Assembly: GCA_037178975.1 (NCBI GenBank)
Contig: JASJZH010000001.1
Span: 2,914,001-2,978,000, forward strand
Direction: 5' to 3'
DNA length: 64,000 nucleotides
From: Oscheius tipulae
Lineage: Eukaryota; Nematoda; Chromadorea; Rhabditida; Rhabditidae
Below, in pieces: positions 36,701 through 53,009 of the stretch (within the stretch, counting starts at the first letter, position 1; every line of letters begins with the position of its first letter). Made by a program: the position numbers and the translations under genes. Under the pieces are notes generated by a model. The model was not told the DNA's origin and did not search any database. It saw only the letters and a list, made by a program, of their open reading frames with translations.

Positions 36701-37850
36701 TCGATCTCGACAGCCAGCAGCATGGCCTCGACTCCTGTGGCACGACGAGCTCTCACGACTCCGTAGACATTCTGGCCGCTCTGGTTTTTCAGTCCGGTCT
36801 GTAGAGACCAATTCTGCTCGTGACAGGGAATTCCGACGGAGTGGAGCTGCTCGCAGATCAGCTTCTGTCGATCACTGAAGTTTTTGAATTATGTGGAAAC
36901 AACAAAACCAACCTATTTGGGGGGAAGCTCTTCAGGTACTCACTGAGAAGCCCCTCCTTGTTGAAGCGTTCTGTGACGAGACCGGGCATCAGGGCGTGCT
37001 CACTGATCCTGGAAATTGAAAGATTAGTTGGAGGGGTTCAGTTGGTAATAGGGTCCGGACCTTGAAAAAAAAGAGTCCTTTGGGACACGCGAGGCACATC
37101 TAGCCCTGTAAGATACCAAAAGAAGGAGTTCAGAGTCAGTCAGTCCCCAAATGCCCTAGTTACTCACCATGTATCGTATCTCCAGATTTTGTGCTAGATC
37201 TCCCAGTTATCGGCCTTTTACTATATCTGTTGTCCCACATCTATCACTTTTTTCATTCAGAAGGCGCATTTCCTGGAGGGTCACTAAACTAAGACGGCTC
37301 TAAAGAATCGGCTCCGTAGTCCTACTGATGCCCAGGATTCTGTAAAAGTGCCATAGATCAAAACCTAGAGAACAAGCTCTTCGACTGTAGACGTCAATAA
37401 CGAAATTTGGGAGAACGGAAGCGTGTCAACAAGTACGGTAATAAGTTGGAGCGCAGCGATTTTTGGATGTCCTCGGCTTCACTCTTTTGTCACTCTTTCT
37501 GAACAGAATAGATTGAAGATTTTTGAGAAGGGGGTTTAGACGAAGTACTCGAAGGCAGGCTAAATGCTTTTCATTAGCCAGCATTTTCTAAGCTTCAAAA
37601 CTGTTCTTCCCATCGTATGGTATGGCAGACCAACTACAGAATCGAAAGAAGAGAGAGGGACAATAGAAAACTTGATTAGGGAAGAGACTAACCTCGTGTG
37701 TTCAGCAAAGGGACCATTGAATCCGATGATGGTGCTCGTGTAGTAGATGGCGGCTAGGTAGACGAGTGTCGAGAAAAGTCCAGTCCGTTTCAGCGCGGCC
37801 GTCAGAATTTTTGGCCTCTCGCCACTGACAGCATTCATCGCCGACCGCAT
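33766..37850 (-). CDS. GPAA1: GPI transamidase subunit GPAA1
   Basis: ER membrane subunit of the GPI transamidase, which attaches GPI anchors to proteins. Exons: 37693-37850, 36913-37008, 36325-36874, 34810-35121, 34432-34772, 33963-34104 and 33766-33921, totalling 584 residues. A membrane segment near residue 30 (FSTLVYLAAIYYTSTIIGF) precedes a lumenal peptidase-like domain (QVYWARDLFFVFVEGGPIGM, LNGQLPNLDLFN, ALNNVLERFHQSYFMY). Several C-terminal membrane segments follow, ending LMCLIALPLWNSLIAI. Order and motifs match human GPAA1 (IYWAKDIVFLV, EGLNGQLPNLDLLN, LLERLHQSFFLY). The introns at 35122-36324 and 37009-37692 are long; the latter holds a fragment copied from the neighbouring DHHC gene. 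A CTCCAG acceptor sits beside the ATG. The DHHC gene ends 216 bp upstream on the same strand. Confidence 0.92.
35619..35656. repeat. (CT)n and (TAGC)n simple repeat in a GPAA1 intron
   Basis: A run of CT dinucleotides at about 35620-35642 is followed by TTTAGCTAGCTAGCTAG. It lies in the 1.2-kb intron 35122-36324. Confidence 0.85.
37505..37559. repeat. Duplicated fragment of the DHHC gene 3' end inside GPAA1 intron 1
   Basis: About 55 bp match 38036-38090 at roughly 50 positions, covering the end of the DHHC coding sequence (FEY.V stop) and the start of its 3' UTR. Just to the left, 37488-37504 (TTTTGTCACTCTTTCTGAA) resembles the acceptor side of the same exon at about 38187-38206. The fragment therefore looks like that exon with its middle deleted. 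Confidence 0.65.
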
Positions 37851-38066
37851 GGCTGGAGGTCCTCTGTGTCGACTGAGGGAAGCGACAATGCCTAATTGTT
37901 AGTTGGTATTAGATATAACATGTCACGACAAGAAGCAACAAGAGAAAAACAGAGTAGTATCAATCAATTTACCCGTGGCTTTTACAGAACAAAGGGAGGA
38001 AATAAATCATTTTAAAACTTTTGATCGTTCTGTACAGAATAGATTGAAGATTTTTGAGAGGGAGGT

Positions 38067-40445
38067 TTAGACAGAGTACTCGAAGGCTGGCTTAGAAAAG
38101 AAGGGCTCGACGAGCGGATTGAGCCAGTGCATACCGAGGGGACCGCCGAACACGTACTGCAGATTCTTCCAACCATCGCTGCGCTCCTTTGTCTCACTCT
38201 TTCTGAAAATCTTCTTCTTGTTAGGAATCAGTATCCGAACAATTTGCCCCGCCTTCACATTATAGCGCAGTCGGTAAGAGGTCCGATTACAAAACCAAAC
38301 AAGCCGGGTTCGATTCCTGCGCACGACAAATTCTTTCTTTGTCAAATAATACTTTTTGAAAGCTTCTTCGCGGGTAAGTAAGATAAAAACGGACCGTTGC
38401 ATGGCGTCGATGGTCGACTCATCGGAGCAGATGGCCGAGATCTGTGTTCCGAACATGACCATGGTGAAGATTGAGAAAAGAATGGCCTCGAAGAGGAGCA
38501 GAAGTAGAAGAACTGTTGTTCCGGGTGGCCCGAGACTGCTACAGTGGTTCCACTCGTTGTTGACGCAGAGCACAAACTGCCAGATGCCCCAGTAGAGGGC
38601 GTGGATTGACAGCAGGCCTATGTACAGCTGGAAAATTAGAATTCGGTTGCTGTTTCTGAAAGTTTTGAGACAAGGCCTGGTCACATACAACAGGAATAGC
38701 TTCTGGATTAGGGCAGAGAAGAGATCAGTTACTGTAAGTTTGACAGCTAGAGGTCACAGAAAATCGCCAGAGACATGGGTTTAACTTTGAACACGTCCTG
38801 TTCTAGACAAATGCGATTTCAAGTGATTTTTCACCGTAAAATTATCTCGAAATGAGCTCGGAACTCCTTTTAATCACTCGTCCTGCCAGGAAACGAATTC
38901 CTAGTGAGCAGTATCTCTAGCCTTGAATTTGTTAAATTGATTTCTTTGACACTGAAAAACTGGCAGAGACAAGTGCTCAATTTGGATGGTAATCGGTCCA
39001 GTTCCCGGATAACGAAAATGGAACAGACAGGAGACTCATTTTGAACGGGGGAAGAAACAGGCAAGATTATGGAGACCAAGGATGCCCAATAATTTGTAAA
39101 AAGGAAAATGAACTCACAGTAAAGAGGACAAAAAACTTCTGGTTGCACTCGCCGACGCAGTTGTTGACCCAGGGACAGTGGTGATCCATTCGTCGGATAC
39201 AGCGCTCGCAGACCGAGCAATGATGAGCCCGGTCCGGCTTGATTGTGCAGCACTTATTGCATTTGTAGATGACCTGTGACTGGTCACCGGCTATGATCCT
39301 CTGGATGTGCTCCTCCGTCGCTGTTCCCTTCGGCACGGCTCCCGGGTCAGTGAACATTGTCTACAAATCATTTTTTAACAGAAGAATAGAGGGAAATGAT
39401 ACCTTTAGATGACTAGCGAAGGCCAAGACTGTGAGCACTTCAAAGATGACAAAGTTGATGATCGTGTGAAAGAAGTACTCGTCGTAGGAGGAGATCATCA
39501 CCAGCAGGACGCATGCTTGGCCGTAGAGCAGTAAAAGCCTAAAACTTTTGACATTTTCATATAAACTGGTCCCTCGAGTAGAAGCAAAGAACAACTGGCT
39601 GGACAAAAATATCTGTTGGATCTCTTTACACCACGTCCTTTCTGACAAACGGCAGTCTACAATTTCTTTTTCGCCGACAATCGGTCAGTTCTCCATAGTA
39701 GTTTGTTCAATTTGATGTGATAGAAAAACAGTGGATTTCAATTGCTTAAGCTCGAGCTGGGTACTCACGTATGCATAGCTGTTATGACTGAGAGTTTAGC
39801 GCTTTGTGAAGGACGAAATATAGAGACACTTTTCACATTTGTGATCAAAAGAAAAGAGAAAACCTTACAACTAGAGCCTATGCGTCTAGGCTGCTTCTAA
39901 GTCTGATTGCTCGTCAGAATATCGATTGCCTCTTGGAGATCCTAGGAAAAGACAAAAGTTCTCCCTAAACGAGCAGATGCATCGGGGTCCCTTGTTTCAT
40001 CAAAAGTAAAAGCATGGGCTGAAAGGATTCGTAGTCTCCATTCTTACGAAAACAGCCATTACTTTTCAGTCATACATGGACGTTTTTGAGAGCTCTCGAG
40101 AACGCAAGATACGGTATCTTCACACTGTTGCGGTAATTAAGTTAAGTTTTTTAGAAAAGAACGTTTTTTCACCTATAGACTACAAATTTATTCGGTCACA
40201 AGCCCTAACAAGAAATCGTGACAAAGACTCAAATAGATGAAGTGTATTCTGACATTGATCTGTCGTTTCTATGTTTAAAAACACAATTTAAGCAGTGTGT
40301 AATCACTAAAATCTGATGCAAATTTTCCATAATACCAGCTGGAATATTGGCAATGCAAAACTGACCAGGTAATGACGGCACAGACGATTCCGCACGGATC
40401 TCCCACGCACCATCGGCGACCACAGCACTGCGTCTTCTCCCTCAT
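38067..40445 (-). CDS. DHHC palmitoyltransferase (ZDHHC3/7 type)
   Basis: Golgi-type protein S-acyltransferase that adds palmitate to cysteines. Exons: 40366-40445, 39403-39538, 39118-39360, 38395-38627 and 38067-38202, giving 275 residues. The start [19 protein letters not shown] matches the RDGCGIACAIVTW region of ZDHHC3. Two membrane segments follow, then [11 protein letters not shown], the Cys-rich domain ([20 protein letters not shown]) with catalytic [13 protein letters not shown], two further membrane segments ([33 protein letters not shown]) and [14 protein letters not shown]. The C-terminus, [11 protein letters not shown], resembles a type II PDZ-binding end, as in ZDHHC3/7. A TTTTCAG acceptor lies 10 bases before the ATG. 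eIF4A3 ends 544 bp upstream and GPAA1 starts 216 bp downstream, all on the same strand. Confidence 0.94.
38256..38327 (+). mobile_element. tRNA-like pseudogene or SINE head in a DHHC intron
   Basis: It has a canonical-looking box A (TAGCGCAGTCGGTAAGAGG) and box B (GGGTTCGATTCC) at tRNA spacing, followed by GCGCACGAC. The bases before box A do not pair with it to make an acceptor stem, so it is a pseudogene or SINE head. It lies in the 192-bp intron 38203-38394, in the strand opposite to the gene. Confidence 0.55.
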
Positions 40446-40989
40446 TCCAACATTCTGAAAATGCGCTAATTTATTCGAAGGAAAGCTAAAAAAGGGACAA
40501 AAAGGAGAGAACGTCTTGCCGCGTGCGGAAGAAAAGCCGGAATTACCCAGGCTACGTATCGATTTTTCTCCTGGCGGTAACTAGCCCCCCCGATGTTAGC
40601 TTATCGACTGACTTCTTGTTGACGACAGGCGTGGGAAGAGACCACCCCAGTCCTTCCTCGAACAAGACTCAGTTAGTCAGAGCAATCTTATTGCTTTACA
40701 TTGTTTTGCAATTCGAAATAGCAAAGCTTTTTCACAAAAAGGTTTCCCAAAACTTGAATCAACTGGAATTCAAACGATCCAGGTAACAGTGAGGATGATT
40801 TATTTCCATTATCTGGAGCGATTAAGAGAGAGAAACGATTGCTGGTAACAGATGGAAAATTTTAGAAGAATGCGAATACTAACAAGATCAACAAGAATAT
40901 CCAAGAGAAGAGGGGGGTCTGACAAATAGTAGATTAGGACAGCAGAGAACGAAGATCGAATGGATTGGTGGGTAGCGGGAGAGACGCGC

Positions 40990-42423
40990 TTAGATCATGT
41001 CGGCGATGTTCATCGGCATTTCGTCGATCTGGGTCGAATAGTACTGCTCAATGTCGCGAAGAATGCGGACATCGTCCTGCTTGACAAAGTTGATGGCCAC
41101 ACCCTTGCGTCCGAAACGACCCGAACGGCCGATTCTGTGGATGTACAGCTCACCTAGAATTTTGGATTAGAAACCATGAAAAAGGGGAGACTAACGATTG
41201 TTGGGTAGGTCGTAGTTGATGACCAGAGAGACTTGCGGGACATCGAGACCACGAGCCCAGACGTCGGTGGTAATGAGAACGCGACTGTCGCCCTGACGGA
41301 AATCCTTCATGATCTGCTCGCGCTCCTTCTGCTCCATGTCTCCGTGCATCGACGAGACCGTGAAGTTGGCCTCCTTCATCTTCTCGGCCAGCCATTCGAC
41401 CTAAATTTGCTAATTCCACACATCCCGATTGAAGAATCCAACCTTTCTGCGAGTGTTACAGAAGAGGACAGCCTGGGTGATGGTGAGAGTGTCGTAGAGA
41501 TCGATCAGGGTGTCGAACTTCCATTCCTCGCGATCTACGGCGACAAAGAACTGAAATTTTCTTGTTCTAGCAATAAAAATTTAAAAAGAGGGAAAAAGAC
41601 CCAAGACAAACCTGCTTGATGCCTTCCAGAGTCAGTTCATCACGTTTGACGAGGATTCTGACGGGGTCGGTCATGAATTTGCTGGTCATCTCGAGAATCT
41701 CGTGAGGGAGCGTGGCAGAGAGCAGGACGACCTGGGCCCCTGGGGGCAGATAGCGGTAGATGTCGTAGATCTGCTCCTTGAATCCCTTGTTGAGCATCTC
41801 GTCGGCCTCGTCGAGTACGAGCATCTTGATGGCACGAGTACGGAGATTGCGACGACGGATCATGTCGAAGACGCGACCGGGAGTTCCCGAAACGACGTGC
41901 TGGCCGTAGTCGAGCTTCCGAATATCCTCCCCGATGTTCGTTCCTCCGATGCAGGCGTGACATTGGACGTTCATGTAATCTCCCAAAGCCAGAATGACCT
42001 GGATTTTGTCATTTTCCTAGGTCTAAACAGTTCAACAAACCTTCTGAATCTGCTGAGCCAACTCGCGGGTAGGAGATAGAATCAGTGCCTGGGTCTCGCG
42101 GACCTGGGTGTCCAGCGACTGGAGCACCGAGATGGAGAATGTGGCCGTCTTTCCTGTACCGGATTGGGCCTGAGCGATGACGTCGCGTCCCTTCAAGACG
42201 GGCTTGACAGCTCTCTGCTGGATAGCTGACGGCTTCTCGAAGCCGTAAGAGTAAATTCCACGAAGAAGATCGTCTCTGAAGGGTCCTTGTTTACGAGGTT
42301 CAAAAAGAGTTACCTGAGATTCATGCCATCGAAAGTCGGTGTGATCTCGACTTCCTCCGAGGTCTCGAATTCGATCTGGCTGAGATCCTCAGCTGTGGGC
42401 TCAATTTGCCTCTTTCTGGACAT
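40990..42423 (-). CDS. EIF4A3: eIF4A3 DEAD-box helicase (exon-junction complex core)
   Basis: RNA helicase that clamps spliced mRNA as the core of the exon-junction complex with Mago-Y14. Exons: 42314-42423, 42041-42275, 41612-41998, 41443-41550, 41196-41400 and 40990-41153, giving 402 residues. The N-terminus [18 protein letters not shown] and the segment [19 protein letters not shown] are specific to eIF4A3 rather than the translation factor eIF4A1/2. Helicase motifs are complete: Q motif ([12 protein letters not shown]), [29 protein letters not shown] and HRIGRSGR. It ends MPMNIADMI. Most introns are short (42-60 bp, one 113 bp). TTTAG lies 9 bases before the ATG, and VAP ends 248 bp upstream on the same strand. 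Confidence 0.96.
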
Positions 42424-42671
42424 TCTGGTACCTAAAGCAAGTCTATAGAAACAACAAGTTATCATAAAAGTGGGGTAAATTGAGCAGAGCATACTGCAAT
42501 GAGTAGAAAAGGGACATTGGTGAGGGGAGCAAATAATTTAATAATTTTTTCACAGAAGATACGGTCTTTGTATAAAGTGGAAGGGGGAGAAGAAATTCTG
42601 ACATACGGGAAGGAAGAGACTGGGGTACTGGATCTGTGCTGTGGGAATCGAGTTGCTGGATTAACAAAGCT

Positions 42672-43759
42672 CTAGAAGAGCCTGCCAATAATTAGTCCGA
42701 GCAGGAGAGCAGCGATGGTGGCAAGAATAACCTGGATCGTGGGAACTCCAACTTCTGTCAGGCTGCTGCGCTCGTTTTCCTGCTGCAGCTTCGTGTTCTT
42801 CTGCAACTTGAAACTGAAGAAAAACTAATAAAATGGCCACCTTAAAGAGCTCCTGGATCTCTTTGGACAGCACCGCTTTCTCGCTCTCAGCCTTCTTCCT
42901 GAGCTCAATCTCGTTGCGAAGCTGGGAATCCATGTCGAAGCCGGCTTGGACACGGCCGCTGTCGCTGCTCTTCAAAGACGGGATAGATGCCGACGGACTG
43001 AAATGTAGTTTTTGGGAATCAAAGGACAAGAACGAACCTAGAATACTGAATGGAAGCTGGAGTCTCCTCGCGGACGTATTGAGGACTGGCGCTCGCGTTG
43101 TGGGTACTATCGAAGACAACCGTCAGCTTGCTGTACATGAGCTGAGAGGAGTCTACCTCCTGAACATGGGTCATGCAATGGAAAATGACTAAAAGATACC
43201 TTCCAGACTTTGTCGAGGTCGACGTCCCCTCCTGACGGCGTGTAGCAGGTCTGAACCATGAACTTGTGACGACCGACTTCCGCGGTGCTGAGCCCGTCCA
43301 ATGGCTGCAACATGACCGTGACCTGCTTGCTCTGTCCCGGCTGGATGATGCCCGAGTTGGGCCGGACGCAGTATTGTTTCGGGGCCGTCGTCTTCACCTT
43401 AAAGCAGACGGATTTGTCGGACGGGTTTCTGAGATTGAGCGACGAGTTGACAACATCTGTGAAGGGACCTGGAATGACTTGATAAGTACAGAACAGTAGG
43501 AAACACATATGAGGTCAAACAGGGATCCACAAAAAGAAGCAGGGCATTTTCGAATAAACTCGAGGGCGGAGCCTCTCATTTCGAAACACGTTCGATCTTC
43601 GAATCATTTCTCACGCTTTCCAAATGTCGCTCACACGAAGGAGTACAAAACTACTATCTATTAATAAAGAAGAAAAACAGGTCAACACGTACCTACGAAT
43701 GTCAGCTCCCTCGACGGTTCGATTTGCAAGATTTGCGGAGTGTGCTTTCCGTCGGACAT
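42672..43759 (-). CDS. VAMP-associated protein (VAP), MSP-domain ER tether
   Basis: Tail-anchored ER protein that recruits FFAT-motif partners at membrane contact sites; in C. elegans the secreted MSP domain also signals. Exons: 43693-43759, 43200-43468, 43038-43159, 42841-42997 and 42672-42800, giving 247 residues. The MSP domain (residues about 5-125) shows the VAP core [20 protein letters not shown] and [16 protein letters not shown] Ser-rich linker, a coiled coil ([20 protein letters not shown]) and the C-terminal anchor [19 protein letters not shown] follow. The last intron is 40 bp; a shorter alternative acceptor inside it would destroy the membrane anchor. TTTCCAG lies 15 bases before the ATG. 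First gene of the same-strand run VAP-eIF4A3-DHHC-GPAA1. Confidence 0.93.
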
Positions 43760-43779
43760 GGTACCTCTAGATATCTGGA

Positions 43780-45273
43780 AATCGATTATGAAGCATTTGT
43801 GTTCAGCGGAGGTGATCGAAAATTAACTAAAATGGGGAAAAAGAACAGCAAAACGCGACGCAAGCGGCTTGGCGAGAGAGTGTCAGGGAACACAGAGGAG
43901 AGACCACTCACAATGTCTGCCTCTGCAGCAAACGCATGGAAAACATTGAATACGCAGCGAAGAGGCATTCGAAAGTGCGATATTGCCAATCGGATGTTCA
44001 AAAATAGGTTTTCGGGCGGCTTCTAAACGTGAAAGATGTCTAGGTTGGAGTATTTCTCGTGTGCTTCAGACAGCAACAATTTTGAAGAACGAATCGTTAT
44101 AAAAATGAATGATCTTTGAAAAAATTCGAAGAAAACTGTATCAGCCCGCCATAAGTCGAAAAATAACGGCAGAAAGAGGAAAAAAAACCATGTAATAATT
44201 GAAACTAATTTGTTTTCCTGTCTTCTTCTGTTCACGCGATGACTTTGAGACGGAGACAACGAAAATGAGCTGAAAATCAACAAAAAACTAAAAGAATAGG
44301 AAACCGTTTGGAAAGAAATCGAGCTCGGAATTTTCTGTTCGCGCGCAATCTTGGTGCAAATTTGCCGCGCAGTTAAATGGAGCAAACTAATGTATCATGG
44401 AAACTCTGATCGAACCCTCTTGAAGCTTCCGTGAAAACTCATCAAAGCTTTGCAGAAACCTAACGGAGCAGGCTCAGGCTCGAAGCGAAAACTGAAAATA
44501 AGAAGACGTCAAAGGATTCCTCAAAAATCAGCACCGAAATCTGCAGAAGTATACGAGCGTCTCTCCCAGTCATCCTGTTCATTCTGAGCTACCTAGTTTG
44601 TGTTCCCCTTGTGTAAATGTGCACGAGATGCATAGTTCACTGACCACATATCTGAACTAGATCAAATAGACTTCCTTATCTCGACATCCACCAGCTCAAA
44701 AGCCTCTGTACTCCTATCCCCTATCTGTCACTCTTCCTTCCAACATGTCCCGAGGTTCCGAATGTCTATCACAGAGCTTCTTCTTGTGCGTTCCCGCCCG
44801 TTTATCTGAAACTATCTTATCTAATGACGAGGGGCGAAGGAGAGCGAGAGCCACACAACAAAACTACTAGCCACCACGGAAGACCTTCTGTTTGTTTTTG
44901 CTTCATCTGGTCCCTTTCAATTGATTAGACGTCTAGCTTTGGAGTCATGAGGTCATCAAACTTCGTTTCTAGAACCATATGTCCGTTACTAATCATTCTA
45001 GAGTAGCCCCCGCCGCTTTAGTATCATTTTTTCGGCACCATAAACACATTTTCCAACTCTTTGTTGTTCTGGGAAGTTGTAGTGATCTGGAATACAGCAG
45101 AACATACCAAAGTCGGAAAAGTTTCTCTTGATCCCCAAAATGAGAGTCGATGGCAAAAGTTCGTGCGCTTCATAGCTCTTGTTTCAAATTCTTCCTGAGC
45201 TTTGATAGTATGCTAACTTGTCCCAATAGTGCTTTCAGAATTCTTCCCAGATTCAAGAAGTATCTCTCGAAAA
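43780..45273. other. Intergenic region upstream of VAP
   Basis: About 1.5 kb between the divergent VAP gene and the small membrane-protein gene at 45274. Open frames such as 43724-44026 (+) and 44023-44385 (-) have low-complexity or random composition and no splice-linked partners. No gene was seen; promoter DNA for both sides is expected here. Confidence 0.5.
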
Positions 45274-46058
45274 ATGCGACACAAGAACGGCGACGAGAAG
45301 ACGCCTCTTCTCGCAAGGAAAGGCAGTAAGCATAGGTATGTTTTCCATTCCACAGTTCTCATAAACATAGGGACAAAGCTTGTAAGCACACAGACTCTCT
45401 CGCTCCCTAGAAATCTAGCCAGTCGCGTGTAATGATCGATGACTGTCGTCGATGATGTGTTGACAAAATTTGACGACGCATCGTTCTTTTTGCACCCTTC
45501 CCTGACTAAATGCAGGAAAACATAGAAAATAGAGAACAGTTGCTTGAGAAAAGTAAAAAGTACGTTGTTTTTGTTGTTTGGAGGTTATATTTTACTATTG
45601 CTAACTGTAAAATTTCAGTGATATAAGCAGTGCCAGCTTCACGGACAAGCATCTTCCGGGATCTACTAACTACGGACTTGTGAGTACATTTTCACAATTG
45701 GTTGAGCTCAGGAAGAAGCAATGAGTTCTGATCCCTTACAACAGTAGAGACTGATAGCCAGTTGCTGGATCTGTTCCCATCTGTTTAGAGACAGAAACAG
45801 ATCCAGTCTAGGAAAGAGTGGGCTCAGAAACAGTACTTGCCAGAAAACGAGCTTATCAAAGCCAAAGAAGAAGACAAAAGAGAACGGTACCTTTATTTCC
45901 CAACTCGATCGCCCTACTGCGTGCAGGCAGTCCTGGTGTTGTCCGTCTGCTTTTTGCTCCTTGTTTTTCTCATCCAGATGACATCCACAGCAGAATTGAT
46001 TTCCACACGAGCAATTGCTGATCTTGACCCGACTCTGACCGGCTTCGGTTTGAAGTAG
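45274..46058 (+). CDS. Unrecognised 126-residue single-pass membrane protein
   Basis: Three exons, 45274-45335, 45619-45679 and 45801-46058, join in phase to 126 residues. The N-terminal part (1-80) is polar with an acidic dileucine sorting-type motif (GDEKTPLLARKG), a Ser/Thr patch (SDISSASFTDKH) and a charged helix (ENELIKAKEEDKRER). One membrane segment, QAVLVLSVCFLLLVFLI, lies near residues 90-106, followed by a short tail (DLDPTLTGFGLK). There is no signal peptide, so a type II topology with a cytosolic N-terminus is likely; the dileucine would suit an endolysosomal protein (inference). CTTTCAG at 45234-45240 is a probable trans-splice acceptor. No family was recognised. Confidence 0.75.
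45765..45806 (+). promoter_or_regulatory. Hairpin spanning a 3' splice site
   Basis: CTGGATCTGTT (45765-45775) pairs perfectly with AACAGATCCAG (45796-45806), leaving a 20-base loop. The right arm contains the CAG acceptor at 45798-45800 and the first six bases of exon 3, so the folded pre-mRNA would mask the splice site. Confidence 0.5.
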
Positions 46059-46302
46059 ATCGGATGGTACGAGTAGAGAAGAATCTTCGAGCCGAGCGGC
46101 AAGCTGACAGGACTGGGTGGACTAGATGAACTTGGCCTTCGGGGTCAGGATTCCATGAGGACAGGATTGTCGACTGTCCGTGACGGGAGCCATGATCGCT
46201 GGCATCTTTCTCGGCCAGTCAGTCTTCGTCTTTTAGACAAGTGCTACCACAGAATAATAAGAAGAATGAGCCCAAAGAAACAGTTTTTTGAAATCTTCTT
46301 TT

Positions 46303-46890
46303 CTACTTCTGGCGGGAGACGAGGTCGTTGAGCTTGTCAAACTGGTACTCGGAATAGGGCAGGACGACTGGACGGAATGCATCACCCTCGATGTACGAGT
46401 ACTCCGTGTCCATCTGGGTCTCGGGCAGCTCGGCCACCTCGATCGACTTGACCAGACGACTGCTGGGAGCAAAGGCCACATGCTTCTGCTGGCTACGGTA
46501 GGCCGGCTGGACGTCGTTCTTGAATCCGAGGTAGTGCGACTCCTCGTACTGTCTCTCCTGGATGAAATAGTCTTCTGGGATCTGCTCGACCAGCTCCTTC
46601 TCCTCCTGTATCTCCTCTTCCTTTTGGACAACAGTCTCCTTCTTCTTGTGGACAGTCTTCGGCAGGAAGTGGTTGACCGGGAGCTGTTCGACGCGAGTCG
46701 GCAGAGAGTTGTAGGCAGGAGCAGTCATTCCAGGCTGGACGTAAATGGAGTAGACTGGCATCTTAGGAGCATCTGACTCGATGGCCGTCACCGTGTCGTT
46801 TTCTTCCTCCTCCTTCAGAACTGGCGACTCGGTGGACTCCTCGGCCACGACGCGATCCATGTGGTAGAAGCTTGGGGCGAAACTGTTCAT
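46303..46890 (-). CDS. Unrecognised intronless 195-residue acidic protein
   Basis: A single uninterrupted frame from the ATG at 46890 to the stop at 46303. It has no signal peptide and no membrane segment. Composition alternates Glu-rich helical parts (VVQKEEEIQEEKELVEQ) with Tyr/Pro/Val-rich parts (APKMPVYSIYVQPG; EQLPVNHFLPKTV). The end is YSEYQFDKLNDLVSRQK. On its strand a TATAAAA box at 46952-46958 lies about 62 bp before the ATG, which suits direct initiation without an intron. Codon use is GC-rich at third positions, like the housekeeping genes here, implying good expression. No family was recognised; a cytoskeletal or cuticle-associated role would be a guess. Confidence 0.72.
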   Translation of the reverse strand: MNSFAPSFYHMDRVVAEESTESPVLKEEEENDTVTAIESDAPKMPVYSIYVQPGMTAPAYNSLPTRVEQLPVNHFLPKTVHKKKETVVQKEEEIQEEKELVEQIPEDYFIQERQYEESHYLGFKNDVQPAYRSQQKHVAFAPSSRLVKSIEVAELPETQMDTEYSYIEGDAFRPVVLPYSEYQFDKLNDLVSRQK

Positions 46891-46951
46891 GTCGACCTTC
46901 TTCCAGACGGCAGGGGGCGCTTACTGATGGTTCCTTCTGTTTTTGGGACTC

Positions 46952-46958
46952 TTTTATA
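46952..46958 (-). promoter_or_regulatory. TATA box of the 46303-46890 gene
   Basis: TATAAAA on the - strand, 62 bp upstream of the ATG, with no acceptor-like AG needed between. It supports an intronless gene with its own promoter. Confidence 0.55.
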
Positions 46959-47330
46959 GTCCACAGCAATTACAGCTCGTTTCGAATAGTTTGTTTTGTT
47001 CCAAAGCTACACAAGTTACAAAACAAAAAGTTACTCGCTAATTGCTCGTAATTACCCGACTAGTGGGCTACCCGAACGTCTCACTTTAAGCTCACTCTTC
47101 GGTCCCAAGACGGCATTTTACAGTTTTACGTTCTGTAACGTTGTTGAGCAGATCAAGCTCTACAGCTTTGCATAACATTGCTAACTTCATAAATGGGTCT
47201 CTGGTGCCGTAGAAGGTGTCAGATCTTTCTCTAAGAGAAAAGGAGAAAACTTCTAGCTTGTTCCTTTCCCGTTCGCGTTTTTTTTTATCGTTCTGTAGTT
47301 CCCCGAATCAGCCTTTCTAATCTATTTTAG

Positions 47331-53003
<5,673 letters not shown>

Positions 53004-53009
53004 GAGAGA

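Noticed and set aside
38256-38327. Functional tRNA gene
   Set aside because: Box A and B are good, but the acceptor stem does not pair and the anticodon arm is not formed; kept only as a tRNA-like element.
42814-42841. 27-bp VAP intron using the first CAG
   Set aside because: Too short to splice, and the frame after it loses the membrane anchor; the next acceptor gives a 40-bp intron and the expected C-terminus.
46288-46776. 162-codon + strand frame over the 46303-46890 gene
   Set aside because: Leu/Val/Asp-rich reverse shadow; the - strand frame has the TATA box and better composition.
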